Origin: JBBCJR01 sp037190805
GTDB taxonomy: Bacteria > Pseudomonadota > Alphaproteobacteria > Sphingomonadales > Sphingomonadaceae
NCBI GenBank assembly: GCA_037190805.1
Contig: JBBCJR010000001.1
Location: forward strand, 59,391-123,390
DNA: 64,000 bases
Direction of reading: 5' to 3'
Shown here: one piece after another, positions 54,080-62,219 of the stretch
Layout: every line of letters begins with the position of its first letter
How positions within the stretch are numbered: position 1 is the stretch's first letter
The notes under the pieces: model-generated
Seen by the model: only the letters and a program-made list of their open reading frames with translations
Told to the model about the DNA's origin: nothing
The model's database searches: none
Translations under genes and position numbers: made by a program

Positions 54080-55030
54080 CTACAGATTGAGAACTGGCGG
54101 CCCGTTCTTTGCCCGAATGCGTGCCTCAAAATCTTCTCCGTAGTGCGCTAGTAACCTGTAATAGAAGCTTGGTTCGATCGATCGCACATGTGCAATATAT
54201 CCCAGTAGCTTGTCAGCGTTTTTCCAGCCCACACCGACTGTCAGAGCATGATGAACCCGCGCTCGCACCAGACGTTTTTTTTCTCGTCCAATCGACACTT
54301 CGCCGTCATCGGCTAAGATTAGGCCGGTCACCACCCGGCGATATTTTTTTGTCGCAACCGTGGTTTTGGTCTCATTCAATTGGAGGCGCGGAAATTGGAT
54401 ATCGCGGATAGCCTTGCGGACAATCGCGTCGACCACGGTTAGGTGTCCTGTCCTCGGAGCGGAGAACGTCAGATCATCTGCATAACGCGTATAGGTGACG
54501 CGATCCTTCGCGACCGCGCGCGAAACGGCGTCATCGAAATCATACATGAGGACATTCGATAGCCACGGAGACGCCGGAGCTCCGATCGCGAGACGCAGCA
54601 CATGAGTCCGTCTTTCTCGATGGAAGAACAGATTGATGGACCGGGAAATGTCCCCCGGGTCAGAGAAAATTGGGCATTTCAGGCAGTATTGCTCCCAATC
54701 TGATCCTTTGATGGACGGGAAAAAGGACTCGAAATCATACTTCCTGATCGGCCCGTTTTGCGCGTGTTTGAGAGCATTCGCTCGAATGGAAATGCCCTTC
54801 CGATATGCCATCGCGGCGTCATGAACACGCAGGCTTCGGAGACGCTCAATTAAGACTCGCTGGAGAGCTTTCACCTCGCGGGCCGGCTGCGAAATGATCC
54901 GGTCGCCTTTCCCGTTCCGTTTGGGAATCGTGTAGCTTTTGTATGTATCTGGCGCGCGATTGATTATTCGCTCCACGTCCTGATCGGTAAGCCCGGTTTG
55001 AACAGACAAGAGCCTGATCAGCTTGCTCAT
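54080..55030 (-). CDS. Retron-type reverse transcriptase
   Basis: 316-aa reverse transcriptase of the retron class. Ordered motifs: IPKRNGKGDRIISQP (NTE/RT1), IRKYDFESFFPSI (catalytic Asp), LAIGAPASPWLSNVLMYDFD, the core YTRYADDLTFS (YxDD), then LNETKTTVATKKYRRVVTG. The VTG segment and following SIGREKKRLVRARVHH are a retron hallmark that group II intron and DGR enzymes lack. The start overlaps the effector stop (ATGA), so the two are co-translated. It should copy the msd part of the RNA at 55962-56122 into branched msDNA. Confidence 0.95.
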   Translation of the reverse strand: MSKLIRLLSVQTGLTDQDVERIINRAPDTYKSYTIPKRNGKGDRIISQPAREVKALQRVLIERLRSLRVHDAAMAYRKGISIRANALKHAQNGPIRKYDFESFFPSIKGSDWEQYCLKCPIFSDPGDISRSINLFFHRERRTHVLRLAIGAPASPWLSNVLMYDFDDAVSRAVAKDRVTYTRYADDLTFSAPRTGHLTVVDAIVRKAIRDIQFPRLQLNETKTTVATKKYRRVVTGLILADDGEVSIGREKKRLVRARVHHALTVGVGWKNADKLLGYIAHVRSIEPSFYYRLLAHYGEDFEARIRAKNGPPVLNL

Positions 55031-55968
55031 AATTCTTGCTCCTCACTGGCGGGAGCTACAAGCCTGAAGCGTTTGATATCTTTGTTGCGCCAATAGTCGA
55101 GTATCGCAAGACGCCGTCGAGGGCGATCGCGCAATGAAGCGCTTTCACTGACGGGATAATTCAACGCTTCGTTTGCCTCAAGAGAGACCCAGTAGGTATC
55201 GAAACCGCTGGATTTCTCTTCGATCCAGCCGACTGAGCGAGCACACATGAGGTAGCAGCGAATTTCGGCCTCGGTTGCATAGACGTTGAAATACGGCATC
55301 GCCGATATGATCTCGTCGACCGCGAGCGCGCTGTATTCCTGAATCAATCCAACGATCAACTTGATGCGGTGACCCGCGCGTTCGGGACGAAAAGTGGTTG
55401 GCTCGCGAGTGACCTCAAGCCGTGCGCGGAGCGGCTCCTGAATAAGCTTCTTGAATTTATCGATATCAAGGGTGGATATCTCAGATGCCTTAATACCGAT
55501 ATCTTCATCGCGAATTACAAAAACGGACGTAGAACCGCATTTGTTCTTCAGGAAATTAAGTGGACCTAACTTTATGAAGGAATCCTTTTCCCAATAGATA
55601 TCCCGGACAACCACCAGCATTTGACGGTATATTTCTTCATATGAAGAAAATGAACCCAGCTCAGCGAAGCTGCCTTCGCTCTCGCAGAAGAGAAGAACGA
55701 GTTCGGTTATTTGAGCGATATCTCGCTCGAACAATAGCAGGTCATCATAATGAGCCGCGAAATCGGATCGGCGGGTCACATCCTCTGCCATGAGGATGTC
55801 ACGGCCCTTGAGGGAAGGGTGTTCCACAATACAATGAAATGCGTGCCTAAGCGATTTCAACCCGGCTTCTTTCGGGCCGTCGTAAGGACCGCCACACAGA
55901 AATATCACCTCTGTCGGCGCTTGAACGTGGAGCGAGCCGACGTCCAAGTCGTCGATTAATGGCAGCAT
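55027..55968 (-). CDS. Retron effector: nucleoside deoxyribosyltransferase-like domain plus winged helix (St85/Eco1 type)
   Basis: 313 aa. The N-terminal domain is nucleoside-deoxyribosyltransferase-like: VIFLCGGPYDGPKEAG, then LLLFERDIAQITELVLLFCESEGSFAELGSF with the conserved Asp and Glu expected at the active site. The C-terminal third (from about residue 205) looks like a winged helix: IKLIVGLIQEYSALAVDEIIS ... RCYLMCARSVGWIEE. This two-domain layout upstream of a retron RT is the type II-A retron effector, as in Eco1 (Ec86). In that system it is held inactive in a filament with RT-msDNA and released on phage attack. Function here is by analogy. Confidence 0.88.
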   Translation of the reverse strand: MLPLIDDLDVGSLHVQAPTEVIFLCGGPYDGPKEAGLKSLRHAFHCIVEHPSLKGRDILMAEDVTRRSDFAAHYDDLLLFERDIAQITELVLLFCESEGSFAELGSFSSYEEIYRQMLVVVRDIYWEKDSFIKLGPLNFLKNKCGSTSVFVIRDEDIGIKASEISTLDIDKFKKLIQEPLRARLEVTREPTTFRPERAGHRIKLIVGLIQEYSALAVDEIISAMPYFNVYATEAEIRCYLMCARSVGWIEEKSSGFDTYWVSLEANEALNYPVSESASLRDRPRRRLAILDYWRNKDIKRFRLVAPASEEQEL

Positions 55969-56122
55969 CTACTTACCTAGGCCCTGGAAGAGAGCGATGC
56001 GAAATCGAGCGGAGCGTCCTATGGCGATTTCGCATCGCTCTCTTTCAGGGCCCCAAATGGGAACAATAAACTGAGATTCGGCGAAACGCCGAACCAGTGC
56101 AAAAGCACTAATCACGTAAGCT
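55962..56122 (-). ncRNA. Candidate retron msr-msd RNA
   Basis: Read on the minus strand, just upstream of the effector. Two msr hairpins come first: AGTGC-TTTT-GCACT (56096-56109) and TTCGGCG-TTT-CGCCGAA (56077-56093). A stretch similar to the linker of Ec86 follows (GAATCTCAGTTTATTG), then a 28-bp msd hairpin (arms 56025-56052 and 55980-56007, one G:T pair, 17-base loop). CTTAC (56116-56120) can pair with GTAAG (55972-55976) as a short a1/a2 stem, with a possible branching G at 56115. Arrangement RNA-effector-RT matches type II-A retrons. The exact RNA ends are uncertain, and the a2 part reaches the effector start codon. Confidence 0.75.
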
Positions 56123-56423
56123 GGACAAATCCTAACCGCGATGAGCTTTTTTGCAAGAAAATTTCTCCGCTTTATGCTGTTTGATTGAGCCTTGCCCCGC
56201 GGCAGCCTGCGGGACCGTGTTCGGCAATCCCAAGATGACAACGTCCCTGTACGACCGCCAACCTCATTCCTGTGACTTGATCCCGGCGACACGATGACCA
56301 ACGTCCGTTTTTTGTTGTCGTCTCCGATAGTCTGAGCGGCGGAGGGCGGATCGTCGCGCCGGGACGCCGGCGGCGGCGCAAGCAGCGCAACGCCGTCAAA
56401 CCGATTCGTCGTTCGATAGTGAT

Positions 56424-56783
56424 TTGAAAGCGGCGACGGCGGCCGCGTTCGATCGCGACACCGGCGAGTCGGTGCCAGCGGCCCTGCTCAGAATCTATGC
56501 CGAGGCGCTCAGCCAATATCACCTCTCGCCCGAAGCGAAATTGCTAAACGCTGGCTATCTCGATCGGGGAACGACCATCCGGAGACACGTTTACATGACG
56601 GCGGCACGCTATATCGGGAAGGAGTCGCAAGATTGGGAGCGGCAGGCTGTCCTGGGGTTGAGCCGGGAAAGCGAAGTCGCCTACGGCGTATCGGTCGACG
56701 ATCTTGCCGAACGTCTGCGCGCCTTCATCGCTGACCTGGGGGAATCGAAGGTGGCGAAGGCGCTCGGCATATCGGCACGGTGA
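56424..56783 (+). CDS. Hypothetical protein, 119 aa
   Basis: Begins at TTG 56424 without a clear ribosome site. The sequence is well mixed in composition (AEALSQYHLSPEAKLLNAGYL, TTIRRHVYMTAARYIGKESQDW, VSVDDLAERLRAFIADLGESK) and looks like a helical protein. It could be the C-terminal piece of a longer gene, since the frame has no good start. No family is recognised. It is transcribed divergently from the retron, 302 bases away. Confidence 0.45.
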   Translation: MKAATAAAFDRDTGESVPAALLRIYAEALSQYHLSPEAKLLNAGYLDRGTTIRRHVYMTAARYIGKESQDWERQAVLGLSRESEVAYGVSVDDLAERLRAFIADLGESKVAKALGISAR

Positions 56784-57198
56784 TTGACGGCGCTCGCAGC
56801 GGCCCCATCAAGCCCTGGCAATATCCGATGGGCTGGGAAGGTGGTCGCGCAGCTGCCCGGCACGCTTCGGGAATGCGCAGAGCATAACCAAGAGCGACAG
56901 ACCGAATTGCGGCGATTGCGGGAAATGCGAAGCCGACATGGACTCCGCGAAACCGCGCACGGCTGGGAATCGACCCCTCGAACCTAAGGCGCAAACTCAA
57001 CTCGCTGTAATCAGGCGGTCGCTCTATTCCGATCATTCCTTTATCTTGAGCTCGAAGCCGTTGAACGGCGGCGGGGCTCTGAGCGACCAAGTGTACCCCG
57101 CCAGCTGTTCACAAGAGTCACCTTAGGCTGCGGCGTGTTGACGGTGGATGGCAGACGCCGTCGAAATGGAGATGTTCCTCATCGAACACCTGGGCGAA
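56784..57198. other. Intergenic stretch without a supported gene
   Basis: About 415 bases. Weak open frames on both strands overlap each other and show no recognisable motif or ribosome site. No hairpin stood out as a terminator. Confidence 0.45.
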
Positions 57199-58200
57199 TC
57201 AACTCGTGAACGGCACTGTGGAGCAGTGTAGGTGGACCGTCTCGTGCCCAACAGACTTCAGGAAATCAGCGACAGACTGCATGTTCGCCTCGGGCACGCC
57301 CGGCCCAAGCATCACATCCGTAAGGGGCAAATTTCTGGGTGCATCAGCAAAAGATCCAAGCGGTGTAGCTAAGTAAGGTACCACACTAGCGCCCTTCGGC
57401 CGAAACTGGATCGGGGCCTCATAAGGATGGAGGGGGTGCTTCCGCAAACGAGAGAATATAAGCCTGATCTCTCTCTCTTCGGAATAACCAGGATGTTTGA
57501 ATGCCTCGGAAAGGAATCGCAACGCTCCAACCAACCAATCGGCTAGGTCATCGTAATCGATGTATTTCTCAAGATCAATATGATCTCGGAAGATATCCGT
57601 TAGTACAGTTATGCTCTCGCGAAGCCGAATATCATTATATCCGACCTCTATAAGCCATCCCACCTGAGGATGGGGCTGTAGCTGTTTCAAGTCAAAACCA
57701 AGTGAATAACCGCTCCCGAAAGCTCCATAGCCGCGCCATTGGCTCAGCAAATCACCATCGCGGGAGAAACTGACAACGAAGTGTTCGAACTTTCCGCTTT
57801 CATCCAGCTTCGGCAAGGCGCGATTGATGAGTGGTCGGAGCTTTGGATCATCAACAAATTTGGCCAATTCTTGACGGGCCAAGGCAATCCCATGCCTTCC
57901 CTCTGTTGGGTCATTTAAGAAATCTAGATGAGTATCCCAGAATTTATTCGATGATGCGATACCGAACAGTCCGGCTGCATCTGTATAATGGAATGCTTTC
58001 CCGTCTTCTCGAGCGAACGCTGGCACTTGATAGAAATTCATTAAATGGCCGATTAAAGCCATCCTATGCGGCAGCTTGACTACCTTTTCTCGGGCGAACA
58101 TCGCCTGTGCGTCAGCTACGATGTCGGCAACCTTCTCTTTCTCCAAAGCCTGTCCTCGCCTCACTCGACAGCGCCTTTCCAAAACGTTCCAGCCTGGCAC
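57199..58200 (-). CDS. DUF2971 domain protein
   Basis: 333 aa. The DUF2971 pattern is clear: FHYTDAAGLFGIASSNKFWDTHLDFLNDPTEGRHG, VVSFSRDGDLLSQWRGYGAFGSGYSLGFD, YSEEREIRLIF and LGPGVPEANMQSVADFL. The molecular role of the family is not known; members are often in accessory regions. The start is unsure: GTG 58200 has no ribosome site, and ATG 58101 or 58062 would still keep the domain. Base composition is more AT-rich than the core genes, suggesting acquisition with the island. Confidence 0.82.
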   Translation of the reverse strand: MPGWNVLERRCRVRRGQALEKEKVADIVADAQAMFAREKVVKLPHRMALIGHLMNFYQVPAFAREDGKAFHYTDAAGLFGIASSNKFWDTHLDFLNDPTEGRHGIALARQELAKFVDDPKLRPLINRALPKLDESGKFEHFVVSFSRDGDLLSQWRGYGAFGSGYSLGFDLKQLQPHPQVGWLIEVGYNDIRLRESITVLTDIFRDHIDLEKYIDYDDLADWLVGALRFLSEAFKHPGYSEEREIRLIFSRLRKHPLHPYEAPIQFRPKGASVVPYLATPLGSFADAPRNLPLTDVMLGPGVPEANMQSVADFLKSVGHETVHLHCSTVPFTS

Positions 58201-58538
58201 TGTTTATAGTCGGTTCACATTAATGCTGCCGATTAAGCAAAGAGCAACGCATATCTTTTTCGGGTAAGGGGCTGCCGTTCAGTCTAACGGCATCGCCTAC
58301 CTCACGCGCGATTAGCATCACCCCAAGCGCGACGCTTCTTCTGCTCATCTCGCGATAGCCAAGTCGGCGCGGCCGAACTGGGGCCTTCGTGGCGCTCCTT
58401 CTATAGTCAGCCAAAATTCAGATTCAGCCATGAGCGATGTTAACGCGCTGATCCTGCGACAGTTCTGAGCGGTTGGCAAAGAAGGCTTTTCATAGATAGG
58501 CGTTCTGCTATTGATAGAAGTTGTGTGAAGGCAATCTT

Positions 58539-59132
58539 GTGAGTACGATGACTGACAGTGAATTATCATTATGGCGATATTATCTGACCTTAGAGCGCGA
58601 TTTCGTTGCCACCACCGCGTTCGTCGAGATCGATGACCACAATTATAGTGCGTTCTCGGATCGCTATGCAGCGCTTATGCTGCTGATCGGCAGCGAGATC
58701 GATGTTATGGCGAAGATCATCTGCAAGCTGGCTGATCCTTTATCACGCCCCTCGAAGATCTTTCAGTATCGTAACACGATCGCCAAGAAATACCCTTGGT
58801 TCTACTGCGCTCGGGTTTATGCTCGACAATATGGTATCCAGATGATGCCATGGCGGTACTGGAGCCCCACCCAAGACCGGTCGCCTCCATGGTGGTCAGC
58901 CTATAATTGCGTGAAACATGATCGCATCAATGAGAGACGTGTTGCCAACCAGCTTAACACGCTGCTCGCGCTTGGCGGTCTCTATGTCCTCCATGCCTAT
59001 CATCAATGGCTTCTGGAGCTCACGCGCCCGGACTCGACCATTTTCACTTGCAGAATTGTGGGCTTCTCCTGCGAAACTCCTGAGAAAATTTGGTCAAGTC
59101 AATGTCGCGATGACGTTGAACCTTTACCTTAG
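58539..59132 (+). CDS. Hypothetical protein, possibly HEPN/Abi-like
   Basis: About 197 aa, mostly helical. An N-terminal half with LWRYYLTLERDFVATTAFVEID and AALMLLIGSEIDVMAKIICKL precedes WWSAYNCVKHDRINER, which recalls the Asn-x-x-Lys-His stretch of several HEPN- and Abi-type proteins, where a conserved Arg/His pair may act in RNA cleavage. That link is tentative. Start at GTG 58539 after GAAGGC; ATG 58548 is an alternative. Stands alone between two minus-strand genes in the island. Confidence 0.6.
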   Translation: MSTMTDSELSLWRYYLTLERDFVATTAFVEIDDHNYSAFSDRYAALMLLIGSEIDVMAKIICKLADPLSRPSKIFQYRNTIAKKYPWFYCARVYARQYGIQMMPWRYWSPTQDRSPPWWSAYNCVKHDRINERRVANQLNTLLALGGLYVLHAYHQWLLELTRPDSTIFTCRIVGFSCETPEKIWSSQCRDDVEPLP

Positions 59133-59227
59133 TTCTGCAAGAGTAAGGTAATCACAACTGATACAGGATGACGGTAGATCGAGGCTGGAACCGAGGATCT
59201 TGAGGCATTACCGCTTCAAGCGAGTGT

Positions 59228-59446
59228 TCATGCTCTGGCCGACAGGTGGTTTGAAATGAACCGCCGGAAGTTGCTTTTCTGAGCCGCAGAATATCGGCCG
59301 CCGTCGCCGAAATAATCGACTGTCGTAACCTCAAACTGAACTGTCGAAAGCTGCCGGTCATTCACTTCTATTGCTAGTGAACACTCGCTAGCGACGGGAT
59401 AATTTCGTCCGACTGACATAGATTCTAAGACAATTCGCATCTGCAA
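59228..59446 (-). CDS. Small hypothetical protein, 72 aa
   Basis: Acidic-basic balanced sequence with alternating hydrophobic residues (ECSLAIEVNDRQLSTVQFEVTT), suggesting beta structure, and SNFRRFISNHL at the end. Preceded on the minus strand by AGAGGAG, a good ribosome site, 7-8 bases before ATG 59446. No family recognised. Lies downstream of the AlbA_2/GNAT-like gene in the same direction, so it may be in the same transcript (31-base gap). Confidence 0.5.
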   Translation of the reverse strand: MQMRIVLESMSVGRNYPVASECSLAIEVNDRQLSTVQFEVTTVDYFGDGGRYSAAQKSNFRRFISNHLSARA

Positions 59447-59476
59447 ATTACTCTCCTCTTTTACGATTTCAGGAAG

Positions 59477-60592
59477 TCACCCTGACTCGGAAAGATAAAG
59501 CCTGACGGGTACACTCGTCGTCGGCGCTCCTGATGCCGTGGGGACCAACTGGAATTTACACCGTTCAAGGATCGGCCCTGTCAGTTCGTCTTCCCTTTGA
59601 ACCATTGCAAACACGGCGCGGTCATTGGCCTGAGCGAGCACCTTGGGCACCAGCTCAGAGAGTACGCCCTTGTTGTGGTGATCTGGATGCCAGCTGACCC
59701 AATCAAACTGCAACCTGAATGCCTTAGCGTCCGCGTCAACTTGGTGGAATATTTTGCGGCGTTCTGCGAGGCGTGGCTGCCTGAGGCCCGCCACGGCGAC
59801 GACCTTTTCGTCGTAAGTGCAAACGCCGAGAACAAATGCCTTGGCAATTTCCTTACGCGTCTGTGCCTGATCTTCATCCGCAGCCACAAGCGCGACGATC
59901 TCATCCAGTGTGGCGTCGTCGTACTCGCTTGGCGGCGCACACTGCGCCTTGTATTTCTTTCGATCTTCGCGATCGCGAATGATCTTGACAGCATCATCCA
60001 AGGCACTTTGGCCATCTTCAACCGTGAGTTCGAGTGCGCTTTTACCCTTCATCGTATATGAGAGAGATTCCCCGTCCACGGCAGCCTTCGTGATTTTTTT
60101 GCTTTTGCTGATCTGCTCGACGAGGGATTCGACCAGCTTTGTTCGCTCACGCTCACGCTCACGCTCACGCTCACGGATCGGGTCCTCTCGCGTATCTTGG
60201 CGAAACAACGCCCGAAGGCGGGACGATGTGTCGTCGGTCTCATTCTTGATTAGCTTGGCATAGGCCAAGACAGTATCGATCGTGCTCGAGGTGTCGTCGA
60301 GGTTGGACTCTGCCCAACCGAGTTGATCGCTCATGCTGCGGATCGTGTTGGCAAGCGATTCTTCGAGGTTGTTGATCTCTTCGGAGATGGCTGCAGCGGC
60401 AGACTCGAAGCGTTTAGCAAAGGTTTTACCCTCAGATTCAAGGAAGATTCTCAGGAGTTCGCCGGGGTGAAGGGCGCGGTTCCGGGAACCATCTCGCCGA
60501 CAATAGACGCCTTTGGGCGTACAGTGTGGCTTGGTCTGACTCGATGGAACGACAATCCGGAGGATTGGTTTGTCGTTCAGATTTTCAATCAC
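59477..60592 (-). CDS. Schlafen/AlbA_2-GNAT-like protein, probably N-terminally truncated
   Basis: 371 aa. The first 50 residues match the C-terminal half of an AlbA_2 (Schlafen-type) domain: ILRIVVPSSQTKPHCTPKGVY-CRRDGSRNRALHPGELL. A coiled-coil middle (about 55-150), an Arg-Glu repeat, and a C-terminal acetyltransferase-like domain follow (VLGVCTYDEKVVAVAGLRQPRLAE, FDWVSWHPDHHNKGVLSELVPKVLA). Upstream of GTG 60592 the frame continues with domain-like sequence (SLLKESWSCFPPVSIDVV) to a TAG, and the first half of AlbA_2 is not found. So it is either a 5'-deleted gene or uses an unusual start. Confidence 0.65.
   Translation of the reverse strand: MIENLNDKPILRIVVPSSQTKPHCTPKGVYCRRDGSRNRALHPGELLRIFLESEGKTFAKRFESAAAAISEEINNLEESLANTIRSMSDQLGWAESNLDDTSSTIDTVLAYAKLIKNETDDTSSRLRALFRQDTREDPIRERERERERERTKLVESLVEQISKSKKITKAAVDGESLSYTMKGKSALELTVEDGQSALDDAVKIIRDREDRKKYKAQCAPPSEYDDATLDEIVALVAADEDQAQTRKEIAKAFVLGVCTYDEKVVAVAGLRQPRLAERRKIFHQVDADAKAFRLQFDWVSWHPDHHNKGVLSELVPKVLAQANDRAVFAMVQREDELTGPILERCKFQLVPTASGAPTTSVPVRLYLSESG
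60145..60174. repeat. Hexanucleotide tandem repeat inside the AlbA_2/GNAT-like gene
   Basis: Five perfect copies of GCTCAC (GTGAGC on the coding strand), giving an alternating Arg-Glu run in the protein. Six-base units keep the frame, so copy number changes would lengthen or shorten the helical linker without disrupting the gene. Confidence 0.85.
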
Positions 60593-60904
60593 TACGTCGA
60601 TCGATACCGGCGGAAAGCAGCTCCACGACTCCTTCAGGAGTGATGTTTGTCCTTTCTACAAAGAGGCAGTGGGCACCACATCAACCAGTCAGAATATGTG
60701 AGAACCGGCCGGCCGGCGCTACTGGAGGGTCGCCTCGTCTCGGTCGGACTTGCAGTCCGGCTGTTTTCCGCGATAGGCGGCGCAGCCGGATCACTAGGGC
60801 GCTGGACAAATTCGAACGGCGGCTATTCGCCTTGATCATCGGTAAGCAGTTTGTCTGGATACGACCCCATTGCGGACGTATCCGAGATATGAAACCTAAC
60901 CCGA

Positions 60905-61327
60905 ATGAAGTGGGCCGGTCTACTCGTTGCATTGCTCATCATCCCCTCTTGCGACGAGGGGGAGGAGCCACGACATCATAGATTGATGAACGAGATTGAG
61001 GCTCAGCTGATATTGCCGAAGGGCGCGCTCCCGATGGCACAGTATGCACGCTACTATGCGGAACAAGGCGGCAAAGTTCACGGAGCGTATACGACCGAGA
61101 TCGAAAAGCGGCCCGCCGACTTTGGTTGTGAAGAATTTCAAGCTGATGACAGCACCAGAGCCATGGAGTGTCCGGCGAGAGCTGACTTAAAACCCGGTCG
61201 TCGGAGGTGGGTGAAGTTCGGAGACTATCCTGCCGTAAGCGCTGAAGGCTGCCGTGCGGTTCAGATTATGTATAATCCGAAGACCCGCTCCATCGAATAT
61301 GCAGAATGCGCAACTCCGCTCCATTAA
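60905..61327 (+). CDS. Putative lipoprotein, 140 aa
   Basis: Signal with lipobox-like end (MKWAGLLVALLIIPSC, Cys16). The mature part has GGKVHGAYTTEIEKRPADFGCEEFQ and GDYPAVSAEGCRAVQIMYNPKTRSIEYAEC, with three to four cysteines likely to pair in the periplasm. No family recognised. The 312 bases before it, up to the AlbA_2/GNAT-like gene, hold no supported gene. Confidence 0.65.
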   Translation: MKWAGLLVALLIIPSCDEGEEPRHHRLMNEIEAQLILPKGALPMAQYARYYAEQGGKVHGAYTTEIEKRPADFGCEEFQADDSTRAMECPARADLKPGRRRWVKFGDYPAVSAEGCRAVQIMYNPKTRSIEYAECATPLH

Positions 61328-61362
61328 GATGCAAACGGCCCAATAGCGCACATTGACGTTAG

Positions 61363-61641
61363 TCAGCCAGTCACGAGAAAATACGCCTGACCCGTACCGT
61401 GCAGAAACAGGACGGCTCCGAGAATTTGCCAGGTTAAGTCGTGTTTCGCAGGCCGATACGTTTCGAGCGAACGCCGTTCTTCGAAATAGCGTTCTTCGGC
61501 GCCAGCATCCAACTCTACAAGCCGAGCAGCATGGTTATGCTGTGCATTTTGTCGATGCTGGCGCGGAAACCATAAGAGAGCAGCACCCGCCGCCATTGCG
61601 AGGCCCGGCTCTATAAGATCAGCAGTAACCCAAGCGTCCAT
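61363..61641 (-). CDS. Putative small membrane protein, 92 aa
   Basis: Two hydrophobic segments (PGLAMAAGAALLWF, residues 12-25, and LTWQILGAVLFLHGTGQAYFLV, 69-90) flank a charged loop containing RYFEERRSLETYRP. The loop motif resembles short membrane proteins seen in sphingomonads, but no function is known. Alternative reading in other frames is less protein-like. It converges with the preceding lipoprotein gene. Confidence 0.5.
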   Translation of the reverse strand: MDAWVTADLIEPGLAMAAGAALLWFPRQHRQNAQHNHAARLVELDAGAEERYFEERRSLETYRPAKHDLTWQILGAVLFLHGTGQAYFLVTG

Positions 61642-61817
61642 AGTGTTGTGTTATTCGATGCGGCCCTCCCGCGAAAGCCGCCAGTCCGCTTTCCACCCAT
61701 AGCAGTCGTAGGACGCCGCCTGAACGAACGGCGACTTTCAGGCTCGTCAGGCGGTGCGGCGAACGTCCGAAATTAAGGCGCATTGCGGACGTTCAGGTGC
61801 TCTGACATCATCGCTGG

Positions 61818-62219
61818 ATGGATAGCCGCATATTGCCGTGTATTGCGCTGATTTTATTTGGGTGCGCCAAGCAGCTAGCCACTGGAGCCTGTGGAGAGAG
61901 CTTTTGTCTTCCAACCGACGCCCGACTGGTGGACAAGCAGTCATCTGTAGAGGACTTCAACCTTTATCGGGTTGAGTGGCAGGGTGATCAGTTCGACATT
62001 TACGAAGGAAATCATCCGCAGCGTAACAGTGACGTTCAGCGAAGGGCGCTCCGGCTGCCGATGGATGAAAGGGCGACCATCAGTCTGGCCAACGGTCGGG
62101 GCAGCATCATCGTGAGTGTTAGAAAGAACTGGCCCAACTACTTAGATGTGATGGGGCCTTGCCAGCCAAACCAACGATGCCCGCTTGAGTCGTTTGCAGC
62201 AAAACTCACTTTGAGGTGA
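61818..62219 (+). CDS. Putative lipoprotein, 133 aa
   Basis: Short signal with lipobox (MDSRILPCIALILFGC, Cys16). A beta-rich mature domain follows (DFNLYRVEWQGDQFDIYEGNHPQ, RGSIIVSVRKNWPNYLDVMGPC) with a Cys pair near the end (GPCQPNQRCP). No family recognised. Stands alone; 176 empty bases precede it. Confidence 0.6.
   Translation: MDSRILPCIALILFGCAKQLATGACGESFCLPTDARLVDKQSSVEDFNLYRVEWQGDQFDIYEGNHPQRNSDVQRRALRLPMDERATISLANGRGSIIVSVRKNWPNYLDVMGPCQPNQRCPLESFAAKLTLR

Noticed and set aside
55969..56301. Minus-strand 110-codon frame over the retron RNA
   Set aside because: It reads through the msr-msd hairpins; the structure and position explain this stretch better as RNA.
60145..60174. Short tandem repeat as a CRISPR or VNTR locus
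   Set aside because: Six-base direct repeats without spacers, inside a reading frame; not CRISPR.
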